Positions 53,364 to 62,984 are shown, counted from the stretch's first letter. The stretch: 64,000 bases of DNA from Bacteroidales bacterium (GCA_017962665.1 JAGCUU010000023.1:62001-126000); one strand, 5' to 3'. The notes: generated from the sequence alone by a model not told the origin. Numbers and translations: made by a program.

Positions 53364-54914
53364 CTACTTCTGCCGCAAGGTAATGAAGGGTATCATTATC
53401 TCCTCCATCGAAATACCTCCGTGCTGGAAGGTGTTCATATAGTATTGCACGTACTGGTTATAGTTGTTTGGATAGGCAAAGAAGTCATTCCTGTGCGCAA
53501 AGATGTACGGTGACGTAATATACCTCTTGGGAAGGAAAATCTTGCGGGGATCCTTGACCTCATAGACCAGTTTAGGATTATAGTCGAGCAAGCGTCCCTG
53601 CTTGTAACGCAAGTTGACTGAAATGTCTCTGTCTCCCTTTACCCTCACAGGATTGTCTATTCTGACCGATCCATGGTCGGTGGTGATAACCACATTGACA
53701 TCGCGCTCCGCAAGGAATTTGATGACCTCCAAGAGGGGCGAATGCTCCAACCACGACAGAGTGACAGAACGGTATGCCCTCTCGTCCTCGGCAAGTTCCC
53801 GCACAATGTTGCTGTCTGTTCTCGCATGGCTGAGCATATCAATAAAATTGTATATGATAATATTCAACTTGTTGTTCATCAAATTCGGCAAGAAATCTAT
53901 CAACTTCTTGCCGTGCTGTACATTGAGCACCTTGTTGTAACTATGCTTGATATTGAAACCGTGACGTTTGATGTTCTCTCCCATCAACTCGCTTTCAAAC
54001 TGATTCTTGAATCCCTCCTCGTCTTCATTGACCCAGTACTGCGGGTATTTGCGCTCTATCTCGGCTGGCATAAGCCCAGAGAACATGCTGTTGCGTGCAA
54101 ACTGCGTGGTGGTTGGGATAATGCTATAGTAGATATCGTCACGATCCGTACGCAGATACTGCTCAATCAGAGGCTGTATGTATTTCCACTGGTCGTACCT
54201 GAAATTGTCAATCACAATCATGAAGGTGGGCTTGTTCTCCTCAAGCAATGGAAACAGACGCTCACGAACTACAGTAGGCGAAATCAAAGGCTTCTCCTTC
54301 TCGTCGTTGACCCAATCGATATAGTTGCTCTCGTAAAATTTACAAAACATCTGGTTCGCCTCGTCTTTCTGCGACTTGAATATCTCGTGGATATTGCCGT
54401 CTTCCGAAGACGCCAGCTCCAGATCCCAGTACACCAACTTCTTGTACAATTCCATCCACTCCTCGGCGTCTAATTTCTCTGACAGGCGCATACTAATCTC
54501 TCTGAACTGCTGCTGATAACTGAACGTCGACTTCTCACTCACCAGTCTGCGAGCCTCTGTATGCTTCTTGACCGACAGAAGTATCTGATTGGGATTGACG
54601 GGCTTGATAAGGTAATCTGATATCTTGCCTCCAAGAGCCTCATCCATGATATGCTCCTCCTCGCTCTTGGTAATCATTATCACCGGCACGTGTGGGTACA
54701 GGCTCTTTATCTGCGACAGGGTGTCCAATCCGCTCAGACCAGGCATGTTCTCATCCAAAAACACCAAGTCCACATTTCCTTCCTCGAGTTCCTCGAGAGC
54801 TTCACTGCCCGAAGTAACCGGAATCACTTCATAACCCTTCTCTTCAAGAAAAAGTATATGTGGTTTTAATAAATCTATTTCGTCGTCAGCCCAAAGAATG
54901 GTTGTTTTCTCCAT
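53364..54914 (-). CDS. porX: PorX-type response regulator with PglZ phosphatase domain
   Basis: The 516-residue protein has an N-terminal receiver domain (acid pocket Asp10/Asp11, phosphoacceptor Asp54 in VFLDENMPG, and LIKPVNP with the conserved Lys). A linker and a PglZ alkaline-phosphatase-like domain follow from about residue 160 (FMIVIDNFRYDQWKYIQPL with a metal-site Asp, TTQFARNSMFSG, NFIDMLSH, and ITTDHGSV with Asp-His). In Porphyromonas PorX with PorY controls type IX secretion genes. Its partner kinase is not adjacent. It faces pdxK tail to tail, 18 bases apart, with a GTTTTT-TCGG-AAAAAC hairpin between them. Confidence 0.9.
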   Translation of the reverse strand: MEKTTILWADDEIDLLKPHILFLEEKGYEVIPVTSGSEALEELEEGNVDLVFLDENMPGLSGLDTLSQIKSLYPHVPVIMITKSEEEHIMDEALGGKISDYLIKPVNPNQILLSVKKHTEARRLVSEKSTFSYQQQFREISMRLSEKLDAEEWMELYKKLVYWDLELASSEDGNIHEIFKSQKDEANQMFCKFYESNYIDWVNDEKEKPLISPTVVRERLFPLLEENKPTFMIVIDNFRYDQWKYIQPLIEQYLRTDRDDIYYSIIPTTTQFARNSMFSGLMPAEIERKYPQYWVNEDEEGFKNQFESELMGENIKRHGFNIKHSYNKVLNVQHGKKLIDFLPNLMNNKLNIIIYNFIDMLSHARTDSNIVRELAEDERAYRSVTLSWLEHSPLLEVIKFLAERDVNVVITTDHGSVRIDNPVRVKGDRDISVNLRYKQGRLLDYNPKLVYEVKDPRKIFLPKRYITSPYIFAHRNDFFAYPNNYNQYVQYYMNTFQHGGISMEEIMIPFITLRQK

Positions 54915-54979
54915 GATGCTTAATGTGATTTTGGTATTCAGTAATCAGTGCCACCTTAACGCAAAATATTTTTTTTTCG

Positions 54980-54987
54980 TATATTTG
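54980..54987 (+). promoter_or_regulatory. -7 promoter element of mfd
   Basis: TATATTTG matches TAnnTTTG; the implied leader is about 60 bases. Confidence 0.5.
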
Positions 54988-55050
54988 AAGATTATTATTT
55001 GCCTTCGGCAATAGGATACTGCTCTGATAGTAAAAAGGATAGACAGACAA

Positions 55051-58000
55051 ATGTTGTTGACTGATATTTACAAAAACTCGCAAACGGTGTCAGACCTCTG
55101 CCAACTGCTCCACCGCGACAAAGCAAGAATCCACATCAAAGGCCTCACAGGTAGTCTCACCGCCGTGATAGGAGCCACCGTAGCCGATCTACACCCAGAC
55201 CGTAACTTCTTGTTCATCGCCTCCTCCAAAGAGGACGCCTATTATCTCCAGAACGACTTGGAGACTCTACTAAATGAAAACGACACAGAGACAGACAAGA
55301 AAAGGGTTCTCCTCTTCCCTACCACATACCGTCGCCCATACCAAACAGAAGAGATAGACAACGCCAACGTCCTTATGCGCTCAGAAGTTGTCAAACAGCT
55401 CAACGCTGGGCGAAGCATGGTCCTGGTAAGCTACCCTGAAGCCCTTGCAGAGAAAGTCATATCATCAAAGACTCTCACCAAAAACACCCTGCAAATATCC
55501 AAAAATGGGAAACTTGACATGGATTTCGTTATCGAGGTGCTACAGGACTACCATTTCGAACGTGTCGACTTCGTTGTCCAGCCAGGCCAGTTCGCCGTCA
55601 GGGGCGGCATCATCGACGTATTCTCCTTCGCCAACGAACTACCTTTCCGCATAGAGTTTTTCGACGACACCATCGAATCGCTACGCAGTTTCGATATAGT
55701 GTCACAACTCTCGGTACGACATTACGATTCTGTTAACATAATACCCAATCTGGAACAGCACCTTCCCGACGAAATCAATAATCAAGTGGAGCAAAAGGTG
55801 AATATCCTGCACTACTTCTCCGGAGAAGACATCGTCTGGGCACAAAGCTTGATGTATGTTAGCGAAACCATCGAGAAATGTTACGCAACAGCTTGCAACG
55901 AACATGAGAAAATCTCCGCAGACAAGGAAAAAGGTATCGTACGCCTCCAAAACTCATCTCCTGACGACCTCTACTCCTCGGCAAACGACTTCTTGAAAGA
56001 CCTCATCAACTGCAAAGTCATAGAGTCCGGGAATTCCAGATTCTTCAACAGCCAAAAGACAGACAAGCCTATCGAGGTCCATTCGGAACTGCAACCCTCC
56101 TTCAACAAACAGTTCGATATGCTCAACCAATCCCTGTCGGAATACAGCGGACTCGGCTATACTATCATCATCACCGTAAGCAACGAAAGCCAGAAAAAAA
56201 GGCTGCTGAAAATATTCGACGAATCAGAAAACAACTACGACATCCAGTCATCAATACTCAATTTCCAACTCTCCCACGGTTTCATCGACCACGACCAACA
56301 CCTACTCTGCTACACTGACCACGAAATCTTCGAACGCTACCATAAATACACCGTCAGAGACATGAGCCAAAGCCGCGAAGCCCTGACGCTAAAGGAACTT
56401 TTCGAACTCAAACCAGGTGACTTCGTGACCCATATCGACTACGGAGTAGGACGTTTCTCAGGATTAGAAAAAATCGAGACAGGCGGCAAACAACAGGAGG
56501 TCATTCGCCTGGTTTACAAAAACAACGACACTCTATACATCAGCATCCACGGTCTTCACAAAATCAGCCGCTACGTAGGAAAAGAGGGGGTTGCCCCTAC
56601 CCTGAACCGCCTGGGAAGCAACACCTGGCAGGTCCTGAAACAAAAGACGAAAAAACAGGTCAAGGACATCGCCAAGGACCTCATCAAACTTTACGCAAAA
56701 CGAAAGGCCACCAAAGGTTTCGCCTTTAGCAGCGACAGCTACCTGCAAAACGAACTCGAAGCCAGCTTTATGTATGAGGACACTCCCGACCAGCTAAAAG
56801 CCACCATCGACGTAAAACACGACATGGAATCCGCCTCCCCCATGGATCGCCTGGTTTGCGGAGACGTGGGCTTCGGCAAGACAGAAGTGGCAATACGCGC
56901 AGCATTCAAAGCTGTTTGCGACTCAAAACAGGTGGCCGTACTAGTCCCCTCGACCATCCTTGCCTTCCAACACTACAACACCTTTACCGAACGCCTCAAA
57001 GGGCTGCCTGTGAATATCGACTACCTCAACCGTTTCCGCACCACAAAAGACCGCAACCGCATATCCAAAGAGTTGGAGAGCGGTAAAATAGACATTCTCA
57101 TAGGCACTCACGCCATCACTAACAGCAAACTGAGATTCAAGGACCTTGGTCTTCTCATTATCGACGAGGAACAGAAATTCGGTGTCAGCGTAAAAGAGAA
57201 ACTGAAACAGATGCGTGCCAATATCGACGTGCTGACTCTCACCGCCACCCCGATTCCCAGAACACTCCAGTTCTCACTCATGGGTGCACGCGACCTCAGC
57301 GTCATACAGACCCCTCCCCCTAACCGACAGCCCATACAGACTGAACTGTCCCCCTTCAACGAGGAACTGATTCGAGACGCCATCTCCTTCGAACTCTCTC
57401 GCAACGGCCAAGTATTCTTTGTCAGCAACCGCGTCGAAAACCTTCCAGAGATGGCCGGCCTCGTAAGCCGCCTCGTCCCCGAAGCCACCGTAGCTGTTGC
57501 TCACGGCCAGATGGAAGGACGCGACGTGGAGGAGACCATGATGCGCTTCATTGAGGGCGAAATAGACGTTCTGGTGTCTACTGCAATAGTGGAAAACGGC
57601 CTCGACATTCCCAACGCCAACACCATGATCATCAACAATGCCCAGCAGTTCGGTCTCAGCGACCTGCACCAAATGCGTGGCCGCGTCGGACGTAGCAACC
57701 GCAAGGCTTTCTGCTATATGCTCATCCCCTCCTACAGCACCCTCACAGACGAAGCCCAAAAACGTCTTCGCGCCATCGAAGAGTTTGCCACCGTGGGAAG
57801 CGGTTTTAATATAGCTATGCGAGACCTCGACATCCGTGGTGCGGGCAACATCCTCGGCGCCGAACAAAGTGGATTCATCAGCGAAATCGGCTACGACATG
57901 TACCACAAAATCCTCAACGAGGCCATCGAGGAACTCAAAGAGACGGACTTCCACGATCTCTTCTACGGAAACCAGGCCGAAAACCAAGATTCAAATCAAA

Positions 58001-58479
58001 ATGCCCAGTTCGTTAAAGAATGCGCAATCGAAACCGACCTCGAAGTGCTCATCCCTGACGACTATGTCTCCAATATCAGCGAACGTCTTTTGCTCTACAA
58101 GGAACTCAACGATCTCAGCAGCGAGTCCGATCTCGACCACTACAGAGAACGTCTCATCGACCGCTTCGGCCCCATACCAAAAGCGACCCAAGAACTTATC
58201 AAAACAATTACACTGCGCCGCATGGCTAAAGAATTCGGCATCGAAAAACTCATCCTCAAACAAAACAAAATGGTCTGCTATTTCGTAGCGAACCAAAACA
58301 ACCCCTTCTACCAGTCACCTAACTTCATGCAGCTTATCCGCTACGCCCAAGACCATCCCCGCAGCGTCCACCTACGCGAAACCACGGAAAGACTTTCCCT
58401 CGTGTGCGACAACGTGGATTCTATCCACTCTGCCATTGACAAACTTGACGTCCTCGTCTCCAACACTTCAAAAGCTTAA
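55051..58479 (+). CDS. mfd: Transcription-repair coupling factor
   Basis: The 1142-residue protein has the UvrB-homology region (FLFIASSKEDAYYLQNDLE, VVQPGQFAVRGGIIDVFSFANELPFRIEFFDD), the RNA-polymerase-interacting domain (LKPGDFVTHIDYGVGRFSGLEKI), a RecG-like translocase (GDVGFGKTEVAIRAAFKA, IIDEEQKFGVSVKEKLK, TATPIPRTLQFSLMGARDLS, IVENGLDIPNANTMI) and a C-terminal TRCF domain. Mfd removes stalled polymerase and recruits UvrA, also in this window. It appears intact and probably monocistronic. Confidence 0.96.
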   Translation: MLLTDIYKNSQTVSDLCQLLHRDKARIHIKGLTGSLTAVIGATVADLHPDRNFLFIASSKEDAYYLQNDLETLLNENDTETDKKRVLLFPTTYRRPYQTEEIDNANVLMRSEVVKQLNAGRSMVLVSYPEALAEKVISSKTLTKNTLQISKNGKLDMDFVIEVLQDYHFERVDFVVQPGQFAVRGGIIDVFSFANELPFRIEFFDDTIESLRSFDIVSQLSVRHYDSVNIIPNLEQHLPDEINNQVEQKVNILHYFSGEDIVWAQSLMYVSETIEKCYATACNEHEKISADKEKGIVRLQNSSPDDLYSSANDFLKDLINCKVIESGNSRFFNSQKTDKPIEVHSELQPSFNKQFDMLNQSLSEYSGLGYTIIITVSNESQKKRLLKIFDESENNYDIQSSILNFQLSHGFIDHDQHLLCYTDHEIFERYHKYTVRDMSQSREALTLKELFELKPGDFVTHIDYGVGRFSGLEKIETGGKQQEVIRLVYKNNDTLYISIHGLHKISRYVGKEGVAPTLNRLGSNTWQVLKQKTKKQVKDIAKDLIKLYAKRKATKGFAFSSDSYLQNELEASFMYEDTPDQLKATIDVKHDMESASPMDRLVCGDVGFGKTEVAIRAAFKAVCDSKQVAVLVPSTILAFQHYNTFTERLKGLPVNIDYLNRFRTTKDRNRISKELESGKIDILIGTHAITNSKLRFKDLGLLIIDEEQKFGVSVKEKLKQMRANIDVLTLTATPIPRTLQFSLMGARDLSVIQTPPPNRQPIQTELSPFNEELIRDAISFELSRNGQVFFVSNRVENLPEMAGLVSRLVPEATVAVAHGQMEGRDVEETMMRFIEGEIDVLVSTAIVENGLDIPNANTMIINNAQQFGLSDLHQMRGRVGRSNRKAFCYMLIPSYSTLTDEAQKRLRAIEEFATVGSGFNIAMRDLDIRGAGNILGAEQSGFISEIGYDMYHKILNEAIEELKETDFHDLFYGNQAENQDSNQNAQFVKECAIETDLEVLIPDDYVSNISERLLLYKELNDLSSESDLDHYRERLIDRFGPIPKATQELIKTITLRRMAKEFGIEKLILKQNKMVCYFVANQNNPFYQSPNFMQLIRYAQDHPRSVHLRETTERLSLVCDNVDSIHSAIDKLDVLVSNTSKA

Positions 58480-58517
58480 TTTTTTTAACAAAAACTCCAG
58501 ATTTCCTAAAAAATTAC

Positions 58518-58547
58518 TATATTTGCATGTTGGAAATTGTTCCAACG
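58518..58547 (+). promoter_or_regulatory. Promoter and 5' hairpin of the acyl-CoA ligase gene
   Basis: TATATTTG at 58518-58525 matches TAnnTTTG. At the expected transcript start lies GTTGGAA (58529-58535) pairing perfectly with TTCCAAC (58540-58546) around ATTG, so the mRNA would begin with a stem-loop, a feature known to protect 5' ends. Confidence 0.5.
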
Positions 58548-58609
58548 ACAGAAGCATATCAATCATAAATACATCTTAACCAGCTTATTGAAATATATAT
58601 TAAGCACTC

Positions 58610-60472
58610 ATGGAAATAGAAATAACAAGACTGTTTGACCTGCTCGACCACCTTGTGGTAAACCATCCCAAAGACGATATCCTTGCTGGTAAAGTCAATG
58701 GTGAATGGGTCAAATATAGTTCTCACGACTACTACAAATACGCCCATTTTATGGCATACGGTCTCATGGAAATGGGCATCCAGCCTGGCGACCGCGTAAT
58801 CACTATCTCCAACAACTGTCCCGAATGGAACTTCATCGATATGGCTCTTGCCCTTATCGGTGCAGTCCATGTACCCGTCTACCCTACCCTCGCTACCGAG
58901 AACTACGTCCATATCTTCAAACATAGCGGTGCCCGACTTATCCTTGTCAGCAGCAAAATGCTCCTCAACCGCATACGTCCTGCCTGGCAACAACTCGACG
59001 AAAAACCTGAAATCTATACCCTCGCCAACATCGAAGGCGAACACAGGACACTCGAGATACTCAAACTTGGCATCGCAAGCCGCGAACGCCATCTCGCCGA
59101 ACTTGAACAACGGAAGGAACAGATAAAACCTGACGACTGGCTCACTCTTGTCTATACCAGCGGCACCACCGGCGAGCCTAAAGGAGTAATGCTCTCCCAC
59201 CGCAACATCTGCAGCAACTTCCTCGCACACGCCAAAGTCAACCCCATGACCTCCGACTACCGCGTTCTCTCTTTCCTTCCACTCAATCACGTCTTCGAAC
59301 GTTCTGTCAACTACCACTTCCAATACCTCGGCTGCAGCATATATTACGCAGAGAGCATGGGTACTCTCCAACGCGACATGCAAGACATTGGATGCGGCGG
59401 ATTCTGCGCCGTGCCCCGTGTTCTCGAAATGTTTTACGACAAGCTATATGCGGCGGGCAAAGACTTCCCCTTCCTCAAGAAAGCCATCTATTTCCGTGCC
59501 TTCAAACATGGAATGCGTTTCGACAACGGCATTATCAAAAAAGTCTCCATCTGGTTCCAGATTATGCAGTGGTTCTACGACAAGATGGTATACCGCCACT
59601 GGCGCGAGAAATTTGGCGGCAAACGCATGATTGTCATCAGCGGAGGCAGCAGCATCCCTGAACGGCTGGTCCGACTCTTCAGCGCAGCAGGAATCTGCAT
59701 CTATGAAGGCTATGGGCTCTCCGAGACCTCTCCTGTCATAGCGGTAAACAACCCTGTCGACGGTTATGTCCGCTTCGGCACCGTAGGACCTATGCTCAGC
59801 GGCACCGAACTCAAAATAGCCGACGACGGCGAGATCCTCACACGAGGCCCCCATGTCATGATGGGCTACTACAAAGACCCCGAATACACAGCAGAAGTCA
59901 TTGACCAGGACGGATGGTTCCATACCGGCGACATAGGCAAAATCATCGCCAACAGATACCTGAAAATCACCGACCGCAAAAAAGACATCTTCAAGCTATC
60001 CGCTGGGAAATATGTAGCCCCGCAAGTGATTGAGAACAAACTGCGGGAATCGGAATATATCGACCAGGTTATGGTTATAGGAGAAAACCAGAAGATGGCA
60101 GCTGCTATCATATCTCCAAATTTCAACACCCTTCACTACTGGGCTCTCAAACACCACCTCCACTACCGCGACAACACGCAGCTCATCGCACTTCCCGAGG
60201 TAAACAAGAAAATGCAGGAAGTCATTGATGTCTACAACAAAGAATTTGCTCCACACGAACAGATTAAAAAATTCCGTCTCGTAAGCGAAGAATGGAATTC
60301 TGCCAACGGCCTCCTTTCCCCAACCCTTAAAGTACGCCGCAACTTACTCCAAAACAAATACAAAGACATCATCATTGACATCTTCGGCAAAGGCGACGAC
60401 ACAAAGAACGGCCTCTTCTCCTCATTCCGCACCATCGAACTGCCCTCAATCAAACTTCCGTTCAAAAACTGA
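58610..60472 (+). CDS. Long-chain acyl-CoA synthetase (AMP-forming)
   Basis: The 620-residue protein belongs to the ANL superfamily: TLVYTSGTTGEPKGVMLSHRN (AMP-binding loop, about residue 180), FLPLNHVFER, YGLSETSPVIAVN, GWFHTGDIGKI and DRKKDIFKLSAGKYVAPQVIENKL. The last part is followed by a C-terminal extension. The FadD15/ACSL type activates fatty acids with CoA and ATP; the acyl chain is not determined. Promoter and strong terminator isolate it as a single transcript. Confidence 0.93.
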   Translation: MEIEITRLFDLLDHLVVNHPKDDILAGKVNGEWVKYSSHDYYKYAHFMAYGLMEMGIQPGDRVITISNNCPEWNFIDMALALIGAVHVPVYPTLATENYVHIFKHSGARLILVSSKMLLNRIRPAWQQLDEKPEIYTLANIEGEHRTLEILKLGIASRERHLAELEQRKEQIKPDDWLTLVYTSGTTGEPKGVMLSHRNICSNFLAHAKVNPMTSDYRVLSFLPLNHVFERSVNYHFQYLGCSIYYAESMGTLQRDMQDIGCGGFCAVPRVLEMFYDKLYAAGKDFPFLKKAIYFRAFKHGMRFDNGIIKKVSIWFQIMQWFYDKMVYRHWREKFGGKRMIVISGGSSIPERLVRLFSAAGICIYEGYGLSETSPVIAVNNPVDGYVRFGTVGPMLSGTELKIADDGEILTRGPHVMMGYYKDPEYTAEVIDQDGWFHTGDIGKIIANRYLKITDRKKDIFKLSAGKYVAPQVIENKLRESEYIDQVMVIGENQKMAAAIISPNFNTLHYWALKHHLHYRDNTQLIALPEVNKKMQEVIDVYNKEFAPHEQIKKFRLVSEEWNSANGLLSPTLKVRRNLLQNKYKDIIIDIFGKGDDTKNGLFSSFRTIELPSIKLPFKN

Positions 60473-60557
60473 TATTATCCACGCTCAACAACTGCTCTGC
60501 ACTTTCATTCTCCACCGTTCAGACCAAGCCCATTTACAAACCAAAGCCATAATAGAC

Positions 60558-60605
60558 AAATATTTACCAACGCCTATAATAATCGTTGGTAAATATTTTT
60601 TTCCA
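60558..60605 (+). terminator. Terminator of the acyl-CoA ligase gene
   Basis: AAATATTTACCAACG (60558-60572) pairs perfectly with CGTTGGTAAATATTT (60584-60598): 15 pairs with an 11-base loop, then TTTT. It lies 86 bases after the stop codon. Confidence 0.85.
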
Positions 60606-60621
60606 TTTTCAAAAAAAATAG

Positions 60622-60629
60622 TACTTTTG
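60622..60629 (+). promoter_or_regulatory. -7 promoter element of tRNA-Gln
   Basis: TACTTTTG followed by CACCC, the same as at tRNA-Glu (2078). The tRNA begins about 93 bases downstream, after a repeat-bearing leader. Confidence 0.6.
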
Positions 60630-60673
60630 CACCCGCTTTCGAGAGGAAGAAAGCTTGGATTTTGAACAGAAAA

Positions 60674-60718
60674 TTTCAATTGTCAATTTTCAATTGTCAA
60701 TTATATCAATTTTCAATT
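60674..60718 (+). repeat. TTTCAATTGTCAAT tandem repeat in the tRNA-Gln leader
   Basis: Two perfect 14-base units (60674-60687, 60688-60701) are followed by a degenerate third (TCAATTTTCAATTC). The CAATTG core is self-complementary. Confidence 0.65.
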
Positions 60719-60722
60719 CTAT

Positions 60723-60793
60723 TGTCCCATGGTGTAATGGTAGCACATCAGATTTTGGTTCTGCTTGCCCAGGTTCGAATCCTGGTGGGACAA
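60723..60793 (+). tRNA. tRNA-Gln (anticodon UUG)
   Basis: Acceptor stem TGTCCCA pairs with TGGGACA; the anticodon loop TTTTGGT gives UUG; T-loop TTCGAAT is canonical. CCA is not encoded. The outermost anticodon-stem pair is T-C, a mismatch. Confidence 0.92.
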
Positions 60794-60795
60794 CA

Positions 60796-60825
60796 AAAGG
60801 CACTCTTTTTCAGAGTGCCTTTTTA
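60796..60825 (+). terminator. Terminator after tRNA-Gln
   Basis: GGCACTCT pairs with AGAGTGCC around TTTTC, extended by A-T pairs, followed by TTTTTA. Confidence 0.88.
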
Positions 60826-60884
60826 TTCCACATAACTTGTTTTTCCTGAAATGACACGTTCAACTATCGTGGCCTTAGCTATAA

Positions 60885-61292
60885 CTAATTCATGCTGTCG
60901 TATTTCATGACGCGTTCCTTTATCTCCTCGGGAATGACTGCGCTCGTTGCCGCACTGCGTAAATATCCCGACATAACGGTGTTGCATGTGGCACATGGTT
61001 GTCCTGTATCTGTTTTTATCACCGTCTGCGTGACACGCAGACTCTTGTTGCCCCAATGCGACACATAGGTCTGCACCGCAATATTGTCTCCCCAGTGTAT
61101 CTGGCTGTGAAAATCCACCTCCACATGCACCACCATCACTGTGAAGTCCCCCTCTTCCGGTGTCACCGGTATTCCTGCGTCACTAAAATAGTGCGACTTG
61201 CCCAAATCAAAGAATTCCATAATCACCGCATTGTTGACATGTCCCATCATGTCTATGTCGTTGAACCTAATCTGTAATGGAAGTGTATGCAT
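60885..61292 (-). CDS. Acyl-CoA thioesterase (4HBT/YbgC-FadM type)
   Basis: The 135-residue protein has a hotdog-fold start, LQIRFNDIDMMGHVNNAVIMEFFDLG, with the catalytic Asp in the D-x-x-GHVNN pattern, followed by VVHVEVDFHSQIHWGDNI. Such enzymes hydrolyse acyl-CoA in the cytoplasm. It follows the histidine kinase gene by 15 bases on the same strand. Confidence 0.9.
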   Translation of the reverse strand: MHTLPLQIRFNDIDMMGHVNNAVIMEFFDLGKSHYFSDAGIPVTPEEGDFTVMVVHVEVDFHSQIHWGDNIAVQTYVSHWGNKSLRVTQTVIKTDTGQPCATCNTVMSGYLRSAATSAVIPEEIKERVMKYDSMN

Positions 61293-61307
61293 GTTATTCT
61301 GTTTTTA

Positions 61308-62168
61308 TCATTTACTATCCCTTTTCTTTAACGAGAAAAAGAACTCCAATCCCCCCTCTTCCCTATTACGCACATATATGTCTCCTCCGTGAAAAAGTAC
61401 GGAATGCTTCACTATCGAGAGTCCCAAGCCCGTACCCCCTGTCTTCCTGCTACGGCCCTCCTCTATACGCAAGAAACGGTCGAAAAGTTTGGGAAGATAG
61501 GCGTTATCGACTCCAGAGCCGGTGTCATAAAACCTCAAATAGTATTTCTCCTCGTCAGTTTTGTAGCACTCTATTCCGACCTCTACACCGTCTCCGGCAT
61601 AAAACACCGCATTTTCCAACAGGTTGCGGAAGATGCAGTACGCCAGGCTATGATTGCCAACTATAGTCAGCGGTCGCGGAAGGCTGTTGCGGACCGTAAT
61701 ATTATGTACCCTGCATATATCCTCCAGATCAGATATCGCCTCGTCGGCAATATCGGGTATGGAAATCTCCTTGCGGGGAAACAAATCAGCAGACTCCTCC
61801 AGCTTGTTAATCAACGAGACGTCGTTGATAAGCTCGGACAACCTCATCGTCTGCGAATAGCACCTCTGCAGGAAAAACTGCTTCTTCTGCTCTTCGACAG
61901 GCTTGTCGCCAAGCAATATCTCCAAATACCCACGTATGCTGCTCACCGGCGTCTTCAACTCATGCGCTATATTATTGGTCATCTCCTGCTTGAGCTGTCT
62001 GTTGCGCTCTTGCTCCTGTATTATCTGCTGCTTCGACTCCTCCAACGAGCGCGCCAACTCCTGCAACTTGCGAATCAACTTGCGTTGTCGCAGATGGTTC
62101 CATATCAAGAACAGCAACGATATGGCAACTATCACCGTGATTATATATACACCTGGCGACAACGACAT
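61308..62168 (-). CDS. Short sensor histidine kinase
   Basis: The 286-residue protein has one N-terminal membrane helix (about residues 7-23), a coiled coil (about 28-62), HisKA with NNIAHELKTPVSS (phosphoacceptor His69), and HATPase_c with LLENAVFYAG (N box), DTGSGVDNAYLPKLFDRF (G1) and GTGLGLSIVKH (G2). There is no periplasmic sensor or HAMP domain. The upstream frame closes after nine more codons with no other start, so the length is real. The partner response regulator lies 129 bases upstream. Confidence 0.92.
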   Translation of the reverse strand: MSLSPGVYIITVIVAISLLFLIWNHLRQRKLIRKLQELARSLEESKQQIIQEQERNRQLKQEMTNNIAHELKTPVSSIRGYLEILLGDKPVEEQKKQFFLQRCYSQTMRLSELINDVSLINKLEESADLFPRKEISIPDIADEAISDLEDICRVHNITVRNSLPRPLTIVGNHSLAYCIFRNLLENAVFYAGDGVEVGIECYKTDEEKYYLRFYDTGSGVDNAYLPKLFDRFLRIEEGRSRKTGGTGLGLSIVKHSVLFHGGDIYVRNREEGGLEFFFSLKKRDSK

Positions 62169-62237
62169 CTTTATCTCTCCTCCGTTAACAATATTCTATC
62201 AATTATTTAATATAATTTGGCTCAACAAGCCAGCCAG

Positions 62238-62300
62238 TCAAAGCGGTTATGATTTTATAGTTTATTTTATTGATTGCAAGCAAATAATCTTTAAACTTTA
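62238..62300. repeat. Dispersed intergenic repeat, copy 2
   Basis: It matches 44954-45016 (35 of 44 aligned positions at the start, shared CTTTAAACTTT at the end). Its right end touches the stop codon of the response regulator gene. Confidence 0.6.
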
Positions 62301-62969
62301 TTCGACAAAAACATATCCAAAACCGGAATGGTTCACAATACTGTCGGAAGCACTACCCAGCTTTTTGCGTAGCCTGGCAATATGGACATCCACCGAACGG
62401 TCTGTCACGAAAGTATTGTCCTCCCAAACCTTGTCGATTATCTGCTGTCGCGAGAAATGCTCACCTTTATTCCGCATCAGCAGGACGAGGATATTGTACT
62501 CTTTCTTTGTAAGCGGCACCTGAATTCCGTCTCTCGTCACCATCTGACGTTGCAAGTCGACTGTCAAATTGCCGTGACACAACACCTCTACTCCCGTTGG
62601 ATCCGTCGTCTGTGAACGTTTAAGCACCGCACGAATGCGAGCCAATACCGTAGGAAACGAGAACGGCTTGGTGACATAGTCGTCGGCACCAGAAGAGAAA
62701 CCATCCAACATATCGCTCTCCGCATCACGCGCCGTGAGAAATATTATAGGTGTATCGTCTTCATTCTCTCGCATCTGCCGCGCCATCTCGAAACCTGACA
62801 TATTCTCCATCATAACGTCAAGCAACACAAGGTCGTAATGGCAGCACGACAGCAACGGCAACGCTGCTTCCGCAGAATATGCACGCTCCGTCTCAAAACC
62901 TTCACTTTCGAGATTGAAACAGAGTATCTCGCACAGGTCTGGTTCGTCGTCGACAACGAGTATCCTCAT
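62298..62969 (-). CDS. OmpR/PhoB-type response regulator
   Basis: The 223-residue protein has a receiver domain (Asp8, Asp9, phosphoacceptor Asp51 in VLLDVMM, and the TKPF Lys near 103) and a winged-helix DNA-binding domain (VPLTKKEYNILVLLMRNKGEHFSRQQIIDKVW, TDRSVDVHIARLRKKLG, YVFVE). It pairs with the kinase encoded 129 bases downstream. Whether it is PhoB cannot be told; the phosphate porin at the other end of the window makes the question worth asking. Confidence 0.92.
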   Translation of the reverse strand: MRILVVDDEPDLCEILCFNLESEGFETERAYSAEAALPLLSCCHYDLVLLDVMMENMSGFEMARQMRENEDDTPIIFLTARDAESDMLDGFSSGADDYVTKPFSFPTVLARIRAVLKRSQTTDPTGVEVLCHGNLTVDLQRQMVTRDGIQVPLTKKEYNILVLLMRNKGEHFSRQQIIDKVWEDNTFVTDRSVDVHIARLRKKLGSASDSIVNHSGFGYVFVE

Positions 62970-62984
62970 CTATTAAAAACGATT

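Noticed and set aside
57274..57987. Minus-strand frame of 237 codons
   Set aside because: Antisense to the mfd helicase motifs; no independent evidence.
58559..59383. Minus-strand frame of 274 codons
   Set aside because: Antisense to the acyl-CoA ligase start, and it crosses that gene's promoter-side leader.
60674..60718. Possible CRISPR-like repeats
   Set aside because: Units are adjacent with no spacers; no CRISPR array or cas gene is seen anywhere in the window.
60655..60849. Plus-strand frame of 64 codons over tRNA-Gln
   Set aside because: It spans leader repeats, the tRNA and the terminator.
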